Shown here: positions 1-12,491 of the stretch, one piece after another | Position numbering within the stretch: position 1 is the stretch's first letter | How the letters are laid out: each line of letters opens with the position of its first letter | DNA from: Byssochlamys sp. IMV 00236 | Taxonomy: Eukaryota > Ascomycota > Eurotiomycetes > Eurotiales > Thermoascaceae | Assembly: GCA_001931875.2 (NCBI GenBank) | Contig: MSJH02000813.1 | Span: forward strand, 62,001-126,000 | Direction of reading: 5' to 3' | DNA length: 64,000 nucleotides | The notes under the pieces: generated by a model | The model's input: only the letters and a program-made list of their open reading frames with translations | What the model was told of the DNA's origin: nothing | Databases searched by the model: none | Made by a program: the position numbers and the translations under genes

Positions 1-299
1 GATGCCCGTTCACTGTCGATATGGCCATCTGGGATTATGGATGCAGTAGTGTTTCTTCCAGTATTTTCGGTTCTGCGGAAGATGATCTGAGTTGCAAATC
101 TCGTGCAGAGGCCGCTATCTCGAGGGAAGGCTAGTCTGCTTAAACCTTCCAGGACGGAACTTTTACCACTTGATTGGTCACCAACGACAACAAGCTGTGG
201 AAGGTCAATATATTCACCAACGTTGCAGGCAAACAACTTATCAATCTTGTCTAGCAACAGCGGACCAGCAAGCGATTCATCATCATTTAGTCTACCCAT
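1..299 (-). CDS. Dynamin-like GTPase, N-terminal part (runs off left edge)
   Basis: The minus strand opens at an ATG at 297-299 and stays open to the window edge, giving the first 99 residues. Residues 17-50 read as the start of a dynamin-type GTPase domain: a conserved lead-in (DKLF...YIDLPQLVVVG), then the G1/P-loop GDQSSGKSS at about residues 40-48, followed by FPRDSGLCTRFATQI, which carries the switch-I threonine region. Family knowledge: fungal Mx/dynamin-like proteins are large (600-900 residue) GTPases that self-assemble on membranes. The membrane or process served here cannot be told from this fragment. No intron is needed in the visible part. Confidence is high for the family and low for any specific function. 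Confidence 0.85.
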   Translation of the reverse strand, partial: MGRLNDDESLAGPLLLDKIDKLFACNVGEYIDLPQLVVVGDQSSGKSSVLEGLSRLAFPRDSGLCTRFATQIIFRRTENTGRNTTASIIPDGHIDSERA

Positions 300-2054
300 A
301 TTGAAAGGCCAGAAAGAAAAAAGACAAATCACTAAGTCATGAGATGGAGATATCTGACAGATATCGAGGAGACCTTGACGTCTCACGACGTTTCGATAGA
401 GATGAGTTGGCATCCTTTATATCCCATCCAAAAGACCCTCATTATTCTCGACTCCGGATACTATGGTGGTAATCAATGGGATCGACCCGTTGTCTCAAGC
501 TGTAGTCTGGATATCCCTGTAAATATTACTCGTCACATCCATAGATATCTTTAAGTCAACGCTCTGGAAGAAGGCATGCATCCATACATCCGGGTGTTTC
601 TCTTAGAAATCTAAGCGTTTGGGATTATCCCTGGCCCCCTTAAGAGGATAATCCTGTGCTTTGATACATATATCGGCGACGTATCAAATCTGGTCCCCTG
701 TAACGTCAGAGGGTATGGATCGGACCTTCTGTTTGCCTGCACTTTCGACTCCATTTGCCCTATCTGTAGCCAACCAGATACCTCATATTCGGTTTTCTGC
801 GGCGTGGTGCTTCGCAGCATTTCATTGATCACAGGCGTTTTTATTGGCGATAGACAGCTTTCTTCTCTGATTGTGATCGTCATTTCCAGCCTCCCGCCAC
901 GAAGGCTTACATTTGGCGCGCACAGCCAGCAAGATCTCAATGAGAGTATTCGGCCACATTCTCTCCTTGACCTTTCTAGATCTCTATCCTTCTACACACT
1001 GCTGGAAATGCTTATCATACCACAAATGCATCGTCGGGGTCAACACGTAAATACCCTCAAACAACCCGTTTTGACATAATATTCATGCCACGATTGACCC
1101 CTTTAATATCTCTTCAGGAATCGAGGGGCCCCGTCGAAATCAGATTGCGCTAATCAAAGTGAAAAGGGCAATACAGTGCTAGTTTAACCTATGCAGAAAA
1201 GCAATTAATGGCAAAGCAAATCAAGAAGCTAAGGTTGTTATCAATGCAAAGAAACACTACAAAATGCCTCGATACGTGTTGACTCAGTGAAGGAACGGTC
1301 AGTTATCCTCCTTTGTATGCCGGTGACCGCATACTTACTTCCAATCAAAGAAAGGACGCGATGCATAAACATGCAGGGATTTTAATCAGGCATTCTGTCG
1401 CAAGCACGCCAACAACATCTTGCTCAAAGGGCAAAATGGTCTATTCTTTATCTGTACAAAACAAAACTTATCAAGATCCGATTTCTTCACCGAATGTAAG
1501 CACAGAACCTTGTCACGGACCCCTGTCTAGTTCTCTGTAGCGCATCAGGTATTATGGACAGATCTCTTTTGAGATTCTTTGTTTCCCAACGTTTATCATC
1601 CTCATCTAGCTTGACCATTGACAGACAGAACAGCCTCAGCGCCGTTGGCCGCTGAAATAATAGTCTGCAGGTTTTCTACATACATCGGTGGAGCGCAATT
1701 GAGGAGTTAATAATCAAATAAATAGAACAACAGGAAAAGTGTTGCGTTAGTTGTTTCAGTAGAATAATATCTCTTGAGAAATTTAGTAGCTGGCCATGTC
1801 ACCGCCACGAAGTGGACCAGGAACATCCGGTGGAAAGAGAGAAGCGGAGAAATATTCACCAACCAATTGCTTACTAACGACGGAAGCTTCACTAACCATG
1901 CCGGTGGAATTCTGCCTCGATCTTTCCGGTGGAGTCTTCATCATCTTCATCTTCATACTCTCTTTACCCCCTTAACCACGTCTGGCTCATAGGTTCATAA
2001 TCATCGCTTCGGATTATATCTCTATTATAGACGAAAGACCAATAGCTAAGGCTG
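300..2054. other. Intergenic, divergent promoter region
   Basis: This 1.75 kb separates the dynamin-like gene (minus) from the Zn2Cys6 regulator (plus), so it must hold both promoters. Short open frames occur on both strands, the longest being 109 codons at 611-940 on minus. None shows a recognisable domain or plausible exon structure. I see no RNA gene or mobile element. Confidence 0.6.
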
Positions 2055-4334
2055 ATGATGCCAGATGATGTTCCGGTGCAATCTCCACCGCCATCTACCT
2101 CCCGAGTCGGCCGCGCCTGTGAAAGATGCCGCCGGCAAAAGTTGAAGGTCAATCGGATTGGTCAACACCACGAGTGTAGATGTTCATTGATGCTGATATC
2201 GAAGCTAGTGTGATGATTCGCGGCCATGTATCATGTGTGTCCGCTCGGGCATGGTCTGCAAGAACCAAGCTGGTCCAACTCCAAGACGAAGCAGAAAAGG
2301 CCCAGCACGGCGTGCACGCACATTTGCCAGCAATGACGTCCGAAGCCAGAGCACGCCGACTGAGACTCGACCTCGTTGTCGGGCTGGCATCAACAGCTCA
2401 GCGGTGGGCTTCGCTGTCAATATTTTCGGAGAACATGCAGCTTCTCATGCGGACGATATCTCCAGCATCCCAGGCCATCCGCTACATTCCACCGGAAGTG
2501 TATCAGAATGGTCCTTGAAGGGGATGCGGATGCCTCCAGCTCCACTGATGCTGGAGCTTCTCGATGCGTACTTTGAACGTGTACATTGGTTCATATGTCT
2601 CTTCTACCGGCCACGTTTCATGGATTCGGTCCGTCCATTACTGGATTCTGCGGTCTGGAAGGTAGATGATCGTGGACCGGTCGTGACAGCTCTGTTGTTA
2701 GCAGCCTTAGGTTTGCAATGTGCAGCCCAGGACCCGAACTGGAGTGGACATGATACACTGGCTTCATCTTCATTGCAAGCTCATGCTTTAAAAGATGACT
2801 TGCTTGCAGAAGTGCGCCTTCACTTGATGGACCTGCTGGATGACTGCCGCATTGAGTCAGTCCAGATCTGTATCCTGCTAGGAACATTCTACATCTATCA
2901 CGGATCTCCCAGCCTGGCCTGGAACATACTTGGCCTTTCTGTTCGCACCGCATACGCATTATCACTGCACACCGACGACCATGACCTGACGTTCGACCCG
3001 ATCACGGCCGAAATCCGTCACCGGACATGGAACCATGTAACTATAGCAGACACTTTTGCAGCCATGATCTTCGGCCGACCATTATCCCTAGATCCTGCTT
3101 TCTGCGGCCTACACCAAGTCACTCAACTTGAGGACAATGAATTGTTACCAACTACCTGCAATGACGCTCTGCAAGACCCTAACGTGAACGGATTATCATT
3201 TTTCGTGTTCAGGTATCGACTATATGAGATCATACGATCGTACCTCTACCAATTCCGTGGTCTTAATTTACAGAACCCAGTCTCCGTCGATGCCATGTTC
3301 CGTCTCGTAGAAACAATCGAAAACGCACGCACGTCGCTCGAAGCTTTGAAAGCCGAAGTACCACCTGCACTGCTCCGACGGGCTTGGACAGATGATGACC
3401 CCATGATAAATAACAGGTCATCATCATCATCATCATCATCATCGCAACATCAGCGCCCGATAGACAACTTGTCATTACAAGGCCACATGCTACAACTAAC
3501 ATACGATAGCGTTGTCATGTTCATCCACAGACCACTCCTCGAATATCATGTGGCACCAGAGCTTCGATCGGGGATCGCCAGTCTCATGCCCAAGATCCGA
3601 GCAACGATAAACCGGGCTTTCGAGGCGGCTCTTCGCATCTCCAAAGTACCTGCTACACCATTCGAGTCCCAATTCTGTATCTCCTTCCTCTTGATGCATT
3701 TCTTCTCAGCAGGAGTGATCCTATGTCTTCCACCTACCCTCTGGCCATTCAGCGCCAAGGCGACTGAATCAAAAGCAGGAACTCTGCGGATAATCCGCGC
3801 AGCTCGCAAGCTCCGCTTGAAAAGCCAGATAGCAAAACACACAGAAGAACTACTTACGAAACTAGTCAGACTATGTCTCCAACAAGAACTCGGGAACGCA
3901 TTAAAAGACGACGGTTCCCCTAAGATGGCAGGAGCAAGTAGTCATCTACAATGTGTCCATGATGGCGACTCGGCTCCTTCTGCTCCGCAGCATCAGACTA
4001 CTACTACTCAAGATGAGACTACTGCAGCGGAGCAGCAGTTTTTCTCATCGAACGAGTATAATGGAAATTTCGTCACGGGATCTATACCCGTTGAAACGGA
4101 CCAGGGGTTTTCATTCAATCCATTCTGGAATGGTCAATATCATCAAATTGATGATCAGTTGGATGAAGCTTTGGGGAATTTCGGGCAAAGTATGAATTCC
4201 TACCTGAGATATCTGTATGGAAATCCGTGGCTGACTATTGGTGCTAAACAGTGCTCTTTAACCTTGTTCCTAATGATCCGTATAGTGTGTGGAATTGGGG
4301 AAGTGGGAATTGGGGAGGAAGTGGGCTGAGGTAG
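2055..4334 (+). CDS. Zn(II)2Cys6 fungal-specific transcription factor
   Basis: Model: exons 2055-2147, 2209-4189 and 4252-4334, introns of 61 and 62 nt, 718 residues. The first splice reconstitutes a complete binuclear zinc cluster: CERCRRQKLK on exon 1 joins CDDSRPCIMCVRSGMVC on exon 2 (cysteines at about residues 22, 25, 32, 38, 41 and 48). Without this intron the cluster is destroyed, which supports the model. The last intron replaces an unlikely read-through tail with a Trp/Gly/Asn-rich C-terminus. Residues from about 160 to 500 fit the fungal_trans regulatory domain. A TCA trinucleotide run at 3418-3443 encodes a polyserine stretch, and the region after about residue 600 is Gln/Thr-rich. 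It is a nuclear DNA-binding regulator, targets unknown. It converges on the ABC transporter 222 bp away, so a regulatory link is possible but unproven. Confidence 0.88.
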
Positions 4335-4556
4335 TTAAGAGGGGGGAATACGGAATTAGATGTAATATCATGATATTATCACCACCATGAGACTGATTTA
4401 TCTCCATACTTGCTAAGCACTGGCCTATGTGTAGCGTATATCACATGCGAGGAGAGAAGACTGTATACCATGACTCGCTGAACATAATTGATCTATTGTT
4501 TATCGTAATCCGTGAGTGCAAACTTTTTTTTCTCCTCATCATCTTAGTCGGTATAC

Positions 4557-7500
4557 TCATGGTGCAGCCGCCTCGTGCACCAGTCCTTCCTTAGATACCG
4601 TCCCTTGGTCCAAGACAACATAGTAATCTGCATCTTTGATTGCCTCCAACCGATGCGCGATAGTAATGACTGTCGATTGCCGCATTTCGTCTCTGATTAT
4701 ATTTTGTATTTCTAAAGATGTCTCGTGATCAATTGACGCCGTTGCCTCATCGAGGATGACTATCGGACTGCGGCGAAGCACTGCACGCGTGAGTCCAATG
4801 AGTTGCCGTTGCCCTTGGCTCAAATTGCGGCCACCGGCCTCGATATGCGACTCAAGGGTCCAGCCGTGTCTGCTGCACATACGCTTGAGAACGTCGGCGC
4901 ACTCCCCGTCAGAGTATTCATTCGTTGGATCGAGATTGAGGCGAATGCTCCCAGGGAATAGGATGGGATCCTGGGCGACGAACGTGACCCGGGTTCGAAG
5001 TGCTTGTTTGCTGACCTTTGCAATGTCAATGTTGTCAATCAATATCCGGCCGGACTCTGGACGAATAGCAGCAAGGAGTGATAAGGCAAATGTGGATTTT
5101 CCGCTTCCGGTCCGACCTAGTACTGCTGCTGTAGAGCCTCCTGGGATCCGAACAGAGACATTGGTCAGAGACGGATCGAGATGCGGTGCATATCTGATGG
5201 TGACATCTTCAAATACAACGGCTGAGCCATACGTTGGCCACGAAGCGGGTGGCTCGATTGTCCCTGGTGGTTCTTGTTCAATATGTCGAAGCTCGTCTAT
5301 CCTTTCGACGGATACAAAATCCATCTGCAGTTGGCCGTATTGTTTGCACAAAGCATGAGTTGACGCAACGAAACTGTTAGCAGCAATAAGGACGAACGCA
5401 GCAAGGCCGGGGGAGATCTCCATATAGAGGGCGAGGACTGTGAGACAAAATGTCGATAAGGCAGAGAGACTCTCAAAGCGATACATGAGCCAGCTCTGCA
5501 ACGACCAGTAGAAATGATCCATCCCTTGGAACCTATCAACAACCTCGATGACACGATCCTGGAAACGTATCTGGGCACGGAATGCGCGCACAGTTGTCAG
5601 TCCATGTAGAAGTTCTCCAAAGTTAGAGATCAGCGGGCTCAGTGAGACCATTTCCAACCGCCGCAGGCTCTGTGATGCGGGTAGAAAGTTTAGAAAAATC
5701 ATAAGGAACCCTGCCGTGAGCAGAAAGGAAAATATCAGGAAGGCCGGTGTTACCGAAGCTATTACCAGGATTGAAGAAAGCCAAGTGATTGTCTCGAACG
5801 CGATCACCTGGAATTGCTCACTAATATTTCCATCAACAACTCCAATATCTGATGTTAAGCGGTTCATCAGGCGACCAACTGGAGTGACGTCGAAAAATCT
5901 GAACGTAGCATGACTGACACGAGCCATAACTTGCTGGAACAATGTTTTGGCAGCGCAGTAGATGATCACAAGCATCAATAATTGCGCTACAAGGAGAGTG
6001 ACTGATTGGAAGGTCGTAATGATAAAGAATGTAAGCAACCATGGCTTGACATCGTCCATTGGCGGTGGCAGCATGTCAATGGGATTCATGGGTCTTGCAT
6101 CTGCGTTGAAGCCAAGCGGCCCAGGTGGAGTTACCTGCATCACTTCTTCGGAGATGGCTGTCCTCGAAGTGAGATATCTGAATACCAGACGTACAAGATT
6201 ATAGGCTTCTCCCCATTCTTTGAGGAACCAAGACTGCCCGACTGATGCAAGACGATATATTGCCAGTATTGTGATAAGTGCGGCCCACCATTTGAGTTTT
6301 CCGGATTTGATGTAATTCCAGTAGACTTTAGCCTGTACGCCCCATTGTGCTCTATGCTCTTCTTCGATGAACTTGTCTGGCACAGCTGCAGTGATATCTT
6401 CGTCGACATCTTCTTGGTCTCCAGGCACGACGTCATCTGGATTTGGCTGCGGTGCCTGTTCGGTCCTAGTAAAAGACCTGCGGGGTTTGTGATCAACAGT
6501 CACTCGTCCATCCACTATTTCGACGAACTGGTCCGCAATATGCTCAACTAGCGTTGTGCGATGGGTGACTAGGACCACGATGCGGTCTTCCATCAAGGGG
6601 CCTGAGAAGCACTTGCGGACAACATCCTCTGCAGTATTGAAATCCAAAGCAGATAACGGGTCATCTAAGAGCAGGATCCTTGCAGTGCTATATACTGCTC
6701 TGGCAAGAGCTACGCGTGCTTTCTGTCCTCCCGAAAGACCAATCCCGTTCTCACCTATGAATGAGAGATCACCGTGCTTGAAATTTGAAAGGTCTGGGAG
6801 CAGAGCACAGGCGTCCAGAACCTGTTTGTACCGCTGTTCATCGTAGGGAGAAGAGAAAAGAATGTTATCGCGGATACTCATGCTTTGAAGCCACGGTGAC
6901 TGTGCGCAGTATCCCACCATCTCATCGGGTATTCGAGATACACCACTCAGCTTGTCCAGTTCGCCTAGCAGGGCCTGGAGAAGAGCTGTCTTTCCAGCTC
7001 CAACTTTGCCGTGAACGACCGTCAAACCGTCTGCAATCGTCAATGTCAGATCTGAAAGTACTGGCGATTTTTGCCCGGGCCAAGCGAAAGAACATGATTC
7101 CAACTGAAGAGAAGCAATGCTAGAGTCGCTGCATGTCTTTCCTTTATCCGGTTCAGACATGAAATCCTCTATCCTTCCAAGGGCTACCGAGGCATTGATA
7201 AGGGCTGTGATCAAACCGGGAATATCGCGGAGTCGCGTTTCCAGCATGGTAAACAGCTGAAGCGCAGGGAAAATAATGTCAATACGGAGCGCATGGCCAG
7301 TCAGGTAAGCGTATGCATATAGAGCAACCACCGGAAAGACGCCGCTAGCGAATGTATTGATGAAACGGATCAGAATATTCCATAGACTAGTGATGATTCG
7401 GAGGTTAAGCTCGTGATTTCTGGCCTCCATAACTTGGAGGAGCCAGTGATTCTGCCATCCGTACCAGCGCAGATGACGGATCGCTTCCACAAACTGCGAA

Positions 7501-9186
7501 GTAATTTGCAGTCTGGCATCTGTTGCTGTCCTCCTGACTCTTTCCCATCGAAGAAGAGTACGAGTGATTACCGCATTTACCGCTTGTGCCACCAGAACTG
7601 CCAACACACCCAATAAGCAGGATGGTCCGAACAGCTCCCACACTAGAACAACGGCAATCACAAGACCTGCGGGCTTATCGATCAAGGAGTCTACCTCCCA
7701 GAATCTTTGAGCAACTTCGTAGACGTCTCCGCGAAGAAGGTTGAATATCTTGCCCATAGATGCGGCCTCTTTGACGTCTTCCTTATGGACTTTGCGTTTC
7801 CATGGAATGATCCCGCATATACGTCTAGCCTTAGTGCTAGGTTTTTGACTTGCGTGTTCAACGTCCTGGTCAATGAGCCAATCTGTCTCCCCATCTGACT
7901 CTTCTGGTTTACCTTCTATCCGAGGCCCCAGTATGTTCTTTCTGGATAAAGCCTTCTCATATACCATCATGATCATCTCGCCTCTACTTCTTTCGTAGCA
8001 CCGTCTTCCATACCATAGACTAAACACCTGCGATTGTGCTGAAACTAAACGAAGTGCCAGTGACAGCAAGGCGTAGGTCAAAGGAACACGCTTTGGTAAG
8101 CTGGGATCTCTCATAACCAACAGAAGCTGCTGCAGTAGCACCGGTGTTGAGAAATCTGTCCAAATGTTAGCGCTCATCCATCCTCGATGTGCCATTCTAA
8201 GTCTAACCGCAGAACATCTGCACAGTGGCGACGGCGCAGATAAGGAAGACATCTAAGCCATTGGCGCGAAATACGCGTGCAAGGACGGATCCTCTGAGTT
8301 GACGGAACTTCTGGTGCAGCCTCCGATGTTGGAACTCGAAACCAAGTGTCCAAACGTCCTCTTCATTTAGCTGTCTTGTCCGCCCCGTAGAGATCAGTGG
8401 TGCCATCCATGAGACTGTCAGAAATTGCCAGAGCCGCAAGTTATCTTCAGGACTCCGGAAACTCCTTGACGGAAGTTGGCCCACAGGGCTGATTTTGACG
8501 CATGGAAGTGAGGGTTCCCGAAGAGGCATCAAGAGAATGGTCAGGCAAGCAGCCGCAGCAATACCGACGGTGCCATAACGAGCAGCAAGCTTGAATGGCG
8601 TCGGAGAATAAATAAAAAGCACGAATGACAACTCCACTATCAGCACTGATAAATAGTATGCAAGCAAGGAAGTCGGGCATGAGCTCGGGCGTTCAATAGC
8701 AACTAGAACGGCGGCAATTCCCTAGCCTCTGTCAGCTAATGCTTGTAGGGTGCAAGAGTTACTTACCCATGAGGCTAGGATAACAGCAGATGAAGATTCC
8801 AATCCAGGAGGAACCAATTGAATGAGTTCCACTATAAAGCCGGCAACTGAGAGGATGAAAAGGGAGATTGTCCAGCCCAAATCTCGTGGACCGTTTTGTG
8901 CTTGGAGCCCATGATTGTCTTCAATTTGCTCTACAATGAATGGATGCGTCCACTTTGGACGCCAAAGACTGAAATAACGGCCACCAACATGATGGATTGC
9001 GGCCATGAGGATTATGCCGGCTGGAACAGCCGAGAGATACGGCATGGCGCACGGTGACAACCGAGCATTGGCCGAGTCCTATCATAGAAATCATTAAACT
9101 GCGTGACGGTTCTACCATCGAGGCTTCACACATACCCATATTGGGTGGCAAAAAGTGGGATCTCCACTATATCGCACACCAACCAT
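4557..9186 (-). CDS. ABCC-family (MRP-type) full-length ABC transporter
   Basis: Model on minus: exons 9136-9186, 8767-9078, 8208-8721 and 4557-8155, with introns of 57, 45 and 52 nt, 1491 residues. All junctions have canonical ends and the phases agree. The order is an N-terminal TMD0-like hydrophobic region (about residues 25-170), then TMD1, NBD1, TMD2 and NBD2. NBD1 has Walker A GKVGAGKT at about 675, signature LSGGQ at about 766 and Walker B ILLLDD at about 786. NBD2 has Walker A GRTGSGKST, a slightly variant signature LSQGQ, Walker B IVILDEA and an H-loop TIAHR. Both sites keep their key lysines. In NBD1 the Walker B is followed by Asp instead of the catalytic Glu (LLDDP), the usual ABCC asymmetry. 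Expected role: ATP-driven export of drugs, conjugates or metabolites at the plasma or vacuolar membrane; substrate unknown. The 17-residue first exon is the least certain part. Confidence 0.92.
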
Positions 9187-9624
9187 TGAAGTACTTATTT
9201 ATCAGGTAAGTTGCCTGCGTGTGAAATGGCAAGATAACTTGAACATGTTCCTCGAAGCTCTTTACCGCTGGATGATTTCTGCCACCTTTAACCGCCTTCC
9301 CTAAAGCATGACTTACTCTGCAGGTCGACGGAAATAGTAATTCGACCTATGTCAAGATGGATCGCAAAATTGAGATTCTTAGCGGATGATGTAAAAAGCA
9401 AGGAACCTTTAGAGGTCATAGTTCGTAAGAATCTCGGACTTCAGACGCTGATGTCTTTACAAGATAGTTTTCAAAGTGAGGACCAAATCAATTGTAAAAG
9501 TAACGCCATGGTTCCTCAAGGCCATCAAAATGTAGCCTATTGCAAAATTTCGCGAACATTCACATGTAATAGCTCTCAGGAAGTCCTCAGATCCAACAAA
9601 AAAGCTAGCACGAATAACAGTCGC
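9187..9624. other. Intergenic: ABC transporter promoter and TFIIIA 3' end
   Basis: The 438 bp between the minus-strand ABC transporter start and the minus-strand TFIIIA stop hold the transporter promoter and the TFIIIA 3' untranslated region. An open frame at 9349-9651 on plus overlaps the TFIIIA stop, has no recognisable domain and is treated as chance. Confidence 0.5.
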
Positions 9625-11381
9625 TCAACCTTCCATCAAGTTGTAAGCTAGTACAGGGTCAATCATTGTCGTGTCGTCATTGGGTATCGTAAAATCGGTG
9701 GGTTCTCCGCAACGATTCGAAGTATAAGCATGCTCCATAATCATATCATCAAATGTTTGAGAGGCCTCGAAGAAATTGGTCCCAGTAGCGGGGCCATTGG
9801 AAGCATTGGCGGCGGCAGTGTGAGAATCGCTACCAGTACCTTTGAGGAGCTGGAGCGAGGAGATATGTTCATCATCAAACTCCATGCCATATATTCCGAA
9901 AGGATTCGGGTCGTCCATGATTCCAGCCATCAACAGCGCTCGTTGGGTAAATAGGTTTTGAATCTCGTCTTCTGAACAGTTGTGCTTGCTGTTCATATGC
10001 ACCCAAAGGTCGTAGTCACGGTGGAACCTATGACAGCAACCTTCAACGAAGCATGCGATATGGCGGCCAGTCTCCTCGGCATAGCCTTCCCCAGTCAGGG
10101 TCGCCAGAGCGGATGGCACAGGCTGCCTGGCTCGACTTTGTGCCTTGCTCAATCCAAGGCGTTGCCTGCGTTCTGCTTTGGCGTTTTGGAACCCTAGGTG
10201 TGCGGTCCGGACATGCTCTTCCAATGCGAGCTTACTGCCATAGCGCTTTCCACAGCCTTCACCATTCCATCCGTCGACTTTCTTCGAGGACGAGAGATCG
10301 ATTTCTCCGCAGACAAATCGTTTCTCTCCGTCATGCACGGTCCGCACATGGACTGTCAAGTTGCCTTTCTTAGTGAAACTTCGGTCACATCCGGGAACAG
10401 TACATGGAAAAATCTTTCGCTCTTCGAGGCTAACGTCGCCGTGTACGACCTCGAGGTGACGACGGAGCTCTCGTGACGTGGAACAGACAATCGGACAGTT
10501 TGGACATCTTGGAGGGTGCACCGTTCTGATATGTGCTTGGAGCATCGCGTAGGTTGTAAAGTATAATTCAGCGGGAGGCTTGGTATCATTTTCTGCTTGT
10601 TGGGAGCATTCCGCGCAGCTAAACCGCTTCTCCGTGTGTAGACGTGCCTCATGTGCTTTCAAGTGACCTGCTGTATCGAATGCCTGCCCGCATTTTTGTC
10701 CCGTAATGGGATCAACGTGAGGGCATGGGAAAGGTTTCCGATTTTGGTGCACCATCATGACATGTTTCTGGAGGGTCGAGTGTTTCCGGAATGTCTCCGA
10801 ACAGGGCGGATATTCTGTACAGCGATACTTGTCCCTCCCATCATGTGCCGCAAGGTGTCTCCGTAGCCGGGAGCCAGTGACAAAGCTCTTCCCACAGCCT
10901 TCCCTATCACAGACATAATCTCGGATTGACGTGTGTGCACTCTTAACATGGTGGTTGAGGTGCGAGGCCCGAAGAAAGGTTTTATCGCATCCGTCGTACG
11001 TACAACTGAACATTCGCTCATTGTTATGGGACCGAATATGCTCTTGTAATCGAGCCGGCCGATTGAAGGCTTTCGTACATCCATCGAAAGGGCAAAGGTG
11101 TGTCTTCAACTCTGACGGATATTTTGAGGAGGACGGTGAGAAGGGTGTCATAGGCGTCTCAGTGTGTTCATCACCATCGTCCCCAGCAACGCTTCCATTT
11201 TCGGAAGACTCATAGTCTATATCCGATTGGGGTTCCCCATAAATCGGATCTGTTCAGTATATTAGCCATGCAAGCTGGAAGATCGACCGTAGGAGCTCTT
11301 ACCGGAGCTATCCAGGGCCTGCGTCTGGATGCGCTTTGCATTCCGGACAGCCTCGGCAGCAGCCTTTCGTTTCAATGCCAT
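9625..11381 (-). CDS. Transcription factor IIIA-like C2H2 zinc-finger protein
   Basis: Model on minus: exons 11303-11381 and 9625-11249 with a 53 nt intron, 567 residues. The splice joins a short basic N-terminus (MALKRKAAAEAVRNAKR) to an acidic linker, followed by a long array of C2H2 fingers from about residue 75 to 450. I count about ten, beginning with CPFDGCTKAFNRPARLQEHIRSH-type fingers separated by short TFIIIA-like linkers. Two fingers (the fifth and ninth) carry longer insertions between the cysteines, as fungal TFIIIA proteins often do. Expected role: binds the internal control region of 5S rRNA genes and recruits TFIIIC, TFIIIB and RNA polymerase III in the nucleus; it may also bind 5S RNA. 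The C-terminal 100 residues are acidic and unstructured. The start lies 372 bp from the divergent Rpb6 gene. Confidence 0.87.
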
Positions 11382-11753
11382 GGCCCCCGTAGAGCCCACA
11401 AGGCTAGCCAGGTGCCTTTGTATCGAATGGCATTAAAACATTGAGACCAGCTTCCAAAAGTTCTCTATCGAAAGAAAATAATACTATTTTGCCGGTGCGC
11501 TCCGTCAAAGGCGGTGAGTTTCCCAGGAGCTCCGCTAGGCGAGTCCAGGAACGGACTAGCGCCGTATTCGAGCAAGGAAGTTTTTCCGCCGCCTCAGGAA
11601 TCGCGATCTCGACCGGCAAAGTCGAGTTGCACCACGCTGTCGCAGCATCCAGAACTCCGCTGTCTATCGTTCATCTCTTCTTGGAGGTGCTCGTCTGAGA
11701 GATCTTAAAGTCATTCGTTCGAATTATCCTGCGAAACTCTCAATACCGGCACG
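11382..11753. promoter_or_regulatory. Bidirectional promoter, TFIIIA / RPB6
   Basis: These 372 bp lie between the start codons of TFIIIA (minus) and RPB6 (plus) and must contain both promoters and both 5' leaders. I can point to no clear TATA box. The region also holds short antiparallel open frames without recognisable products. Confidence 0.6.
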
Positions 11754-12491
11754 ATGTCCGACTACGGTGACCACGACGCTGAGGACACTGGGTAAGTTGA
11801 CTTAGTCCACTCGGGCAGATACTGCGACAGCAGACGCTCCTGCAGAGTTCTGGCTGCTTGTATCGATTATGCGACTGGGTATGATTGGTTCTGACACTAT
11901 GTCTGTACACCAGCTTTGACTACGAGCCCGCCGAGCAGGAGTACGATGAAAATGAGCCGGAAGACTACCTCGACCCTGAGAATCTCGAAGCTACTGAGGG
12001 TGGCGCCGACGGCTATGGCGCCGAGGAATCCTATGCGCATGCTGTGAATGGAGACAGAGTGGTCGTCTCGGGTGATCCCAATGCATATGCCGGAGGAAAG
12101 GTTATGGAACAATACAGAGAAAAGAAAGTGCCGAACGACCAGCGCACGACAACTCCCTACATGACCAAGTATGAGAGGGCTCGTGTCCTAGGAACCAGAG
12201 CACTTCAGATCAGGTGCGTCTTGCAAGGAAGCTTCAAACTGGGTGACGGCGATGAACACTGCCGCTAACAGAGGCTACAGTTTGAACGCCCCTGTGCTGG
12301 TCGATCTTGAGGGTGAAACCGATCCGCTCCAGATCGCTCTCAAGGAACTGAACCAGAAGAAGATTCCTCTGATCGTGAGGAGATACCTCCCTGACGGATG
12401 GTGAGCCACCTTGCTGAAGTGACGTTTCTATATCTGATCTAACGACTTCCCCCGCAGGTACGAGGACTGGACTTGCGAGGAATTGCTGTAA
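11754..12491 (+). CDS. rpb6: RNA polymerase I/II/III shared subunit Rpb6 (RPABC2)
   Basis: Model: exons 11754-11791, 11914-12213, 12281-12400 and 12458-12491 (introns of 122, 67 and 57 nt), 163 residues. The N-terminal half is very acidic, as in all eukaryotic Rpb6. The conserved core starts at [21 protein letters not shown], passes through [19 protein letters not shown] and ends [25 protein letters not shown], the invariant C-terminus of the family. The length matches other fungal Rpb6 proteins. It is an essential small subunit shared by the three nuclear RNA polymerases and helps hold the clamp and foot together. The first splice falls two bases into a Gly codon and all phases agree. It is divergent from TFIIIA. 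Confidence 0.95.

Noticed and set aside
611..940. 109-codon minus frame in the left intergenic region
   Set aside because: No recognisable motif, no splice context, and composition like non-coding sequence.
4756..5358. 200-codon plus frame opposite NBD2 of the ABC transporter
   Set aside because: Antisense shadow of a conserved ATPase domain.
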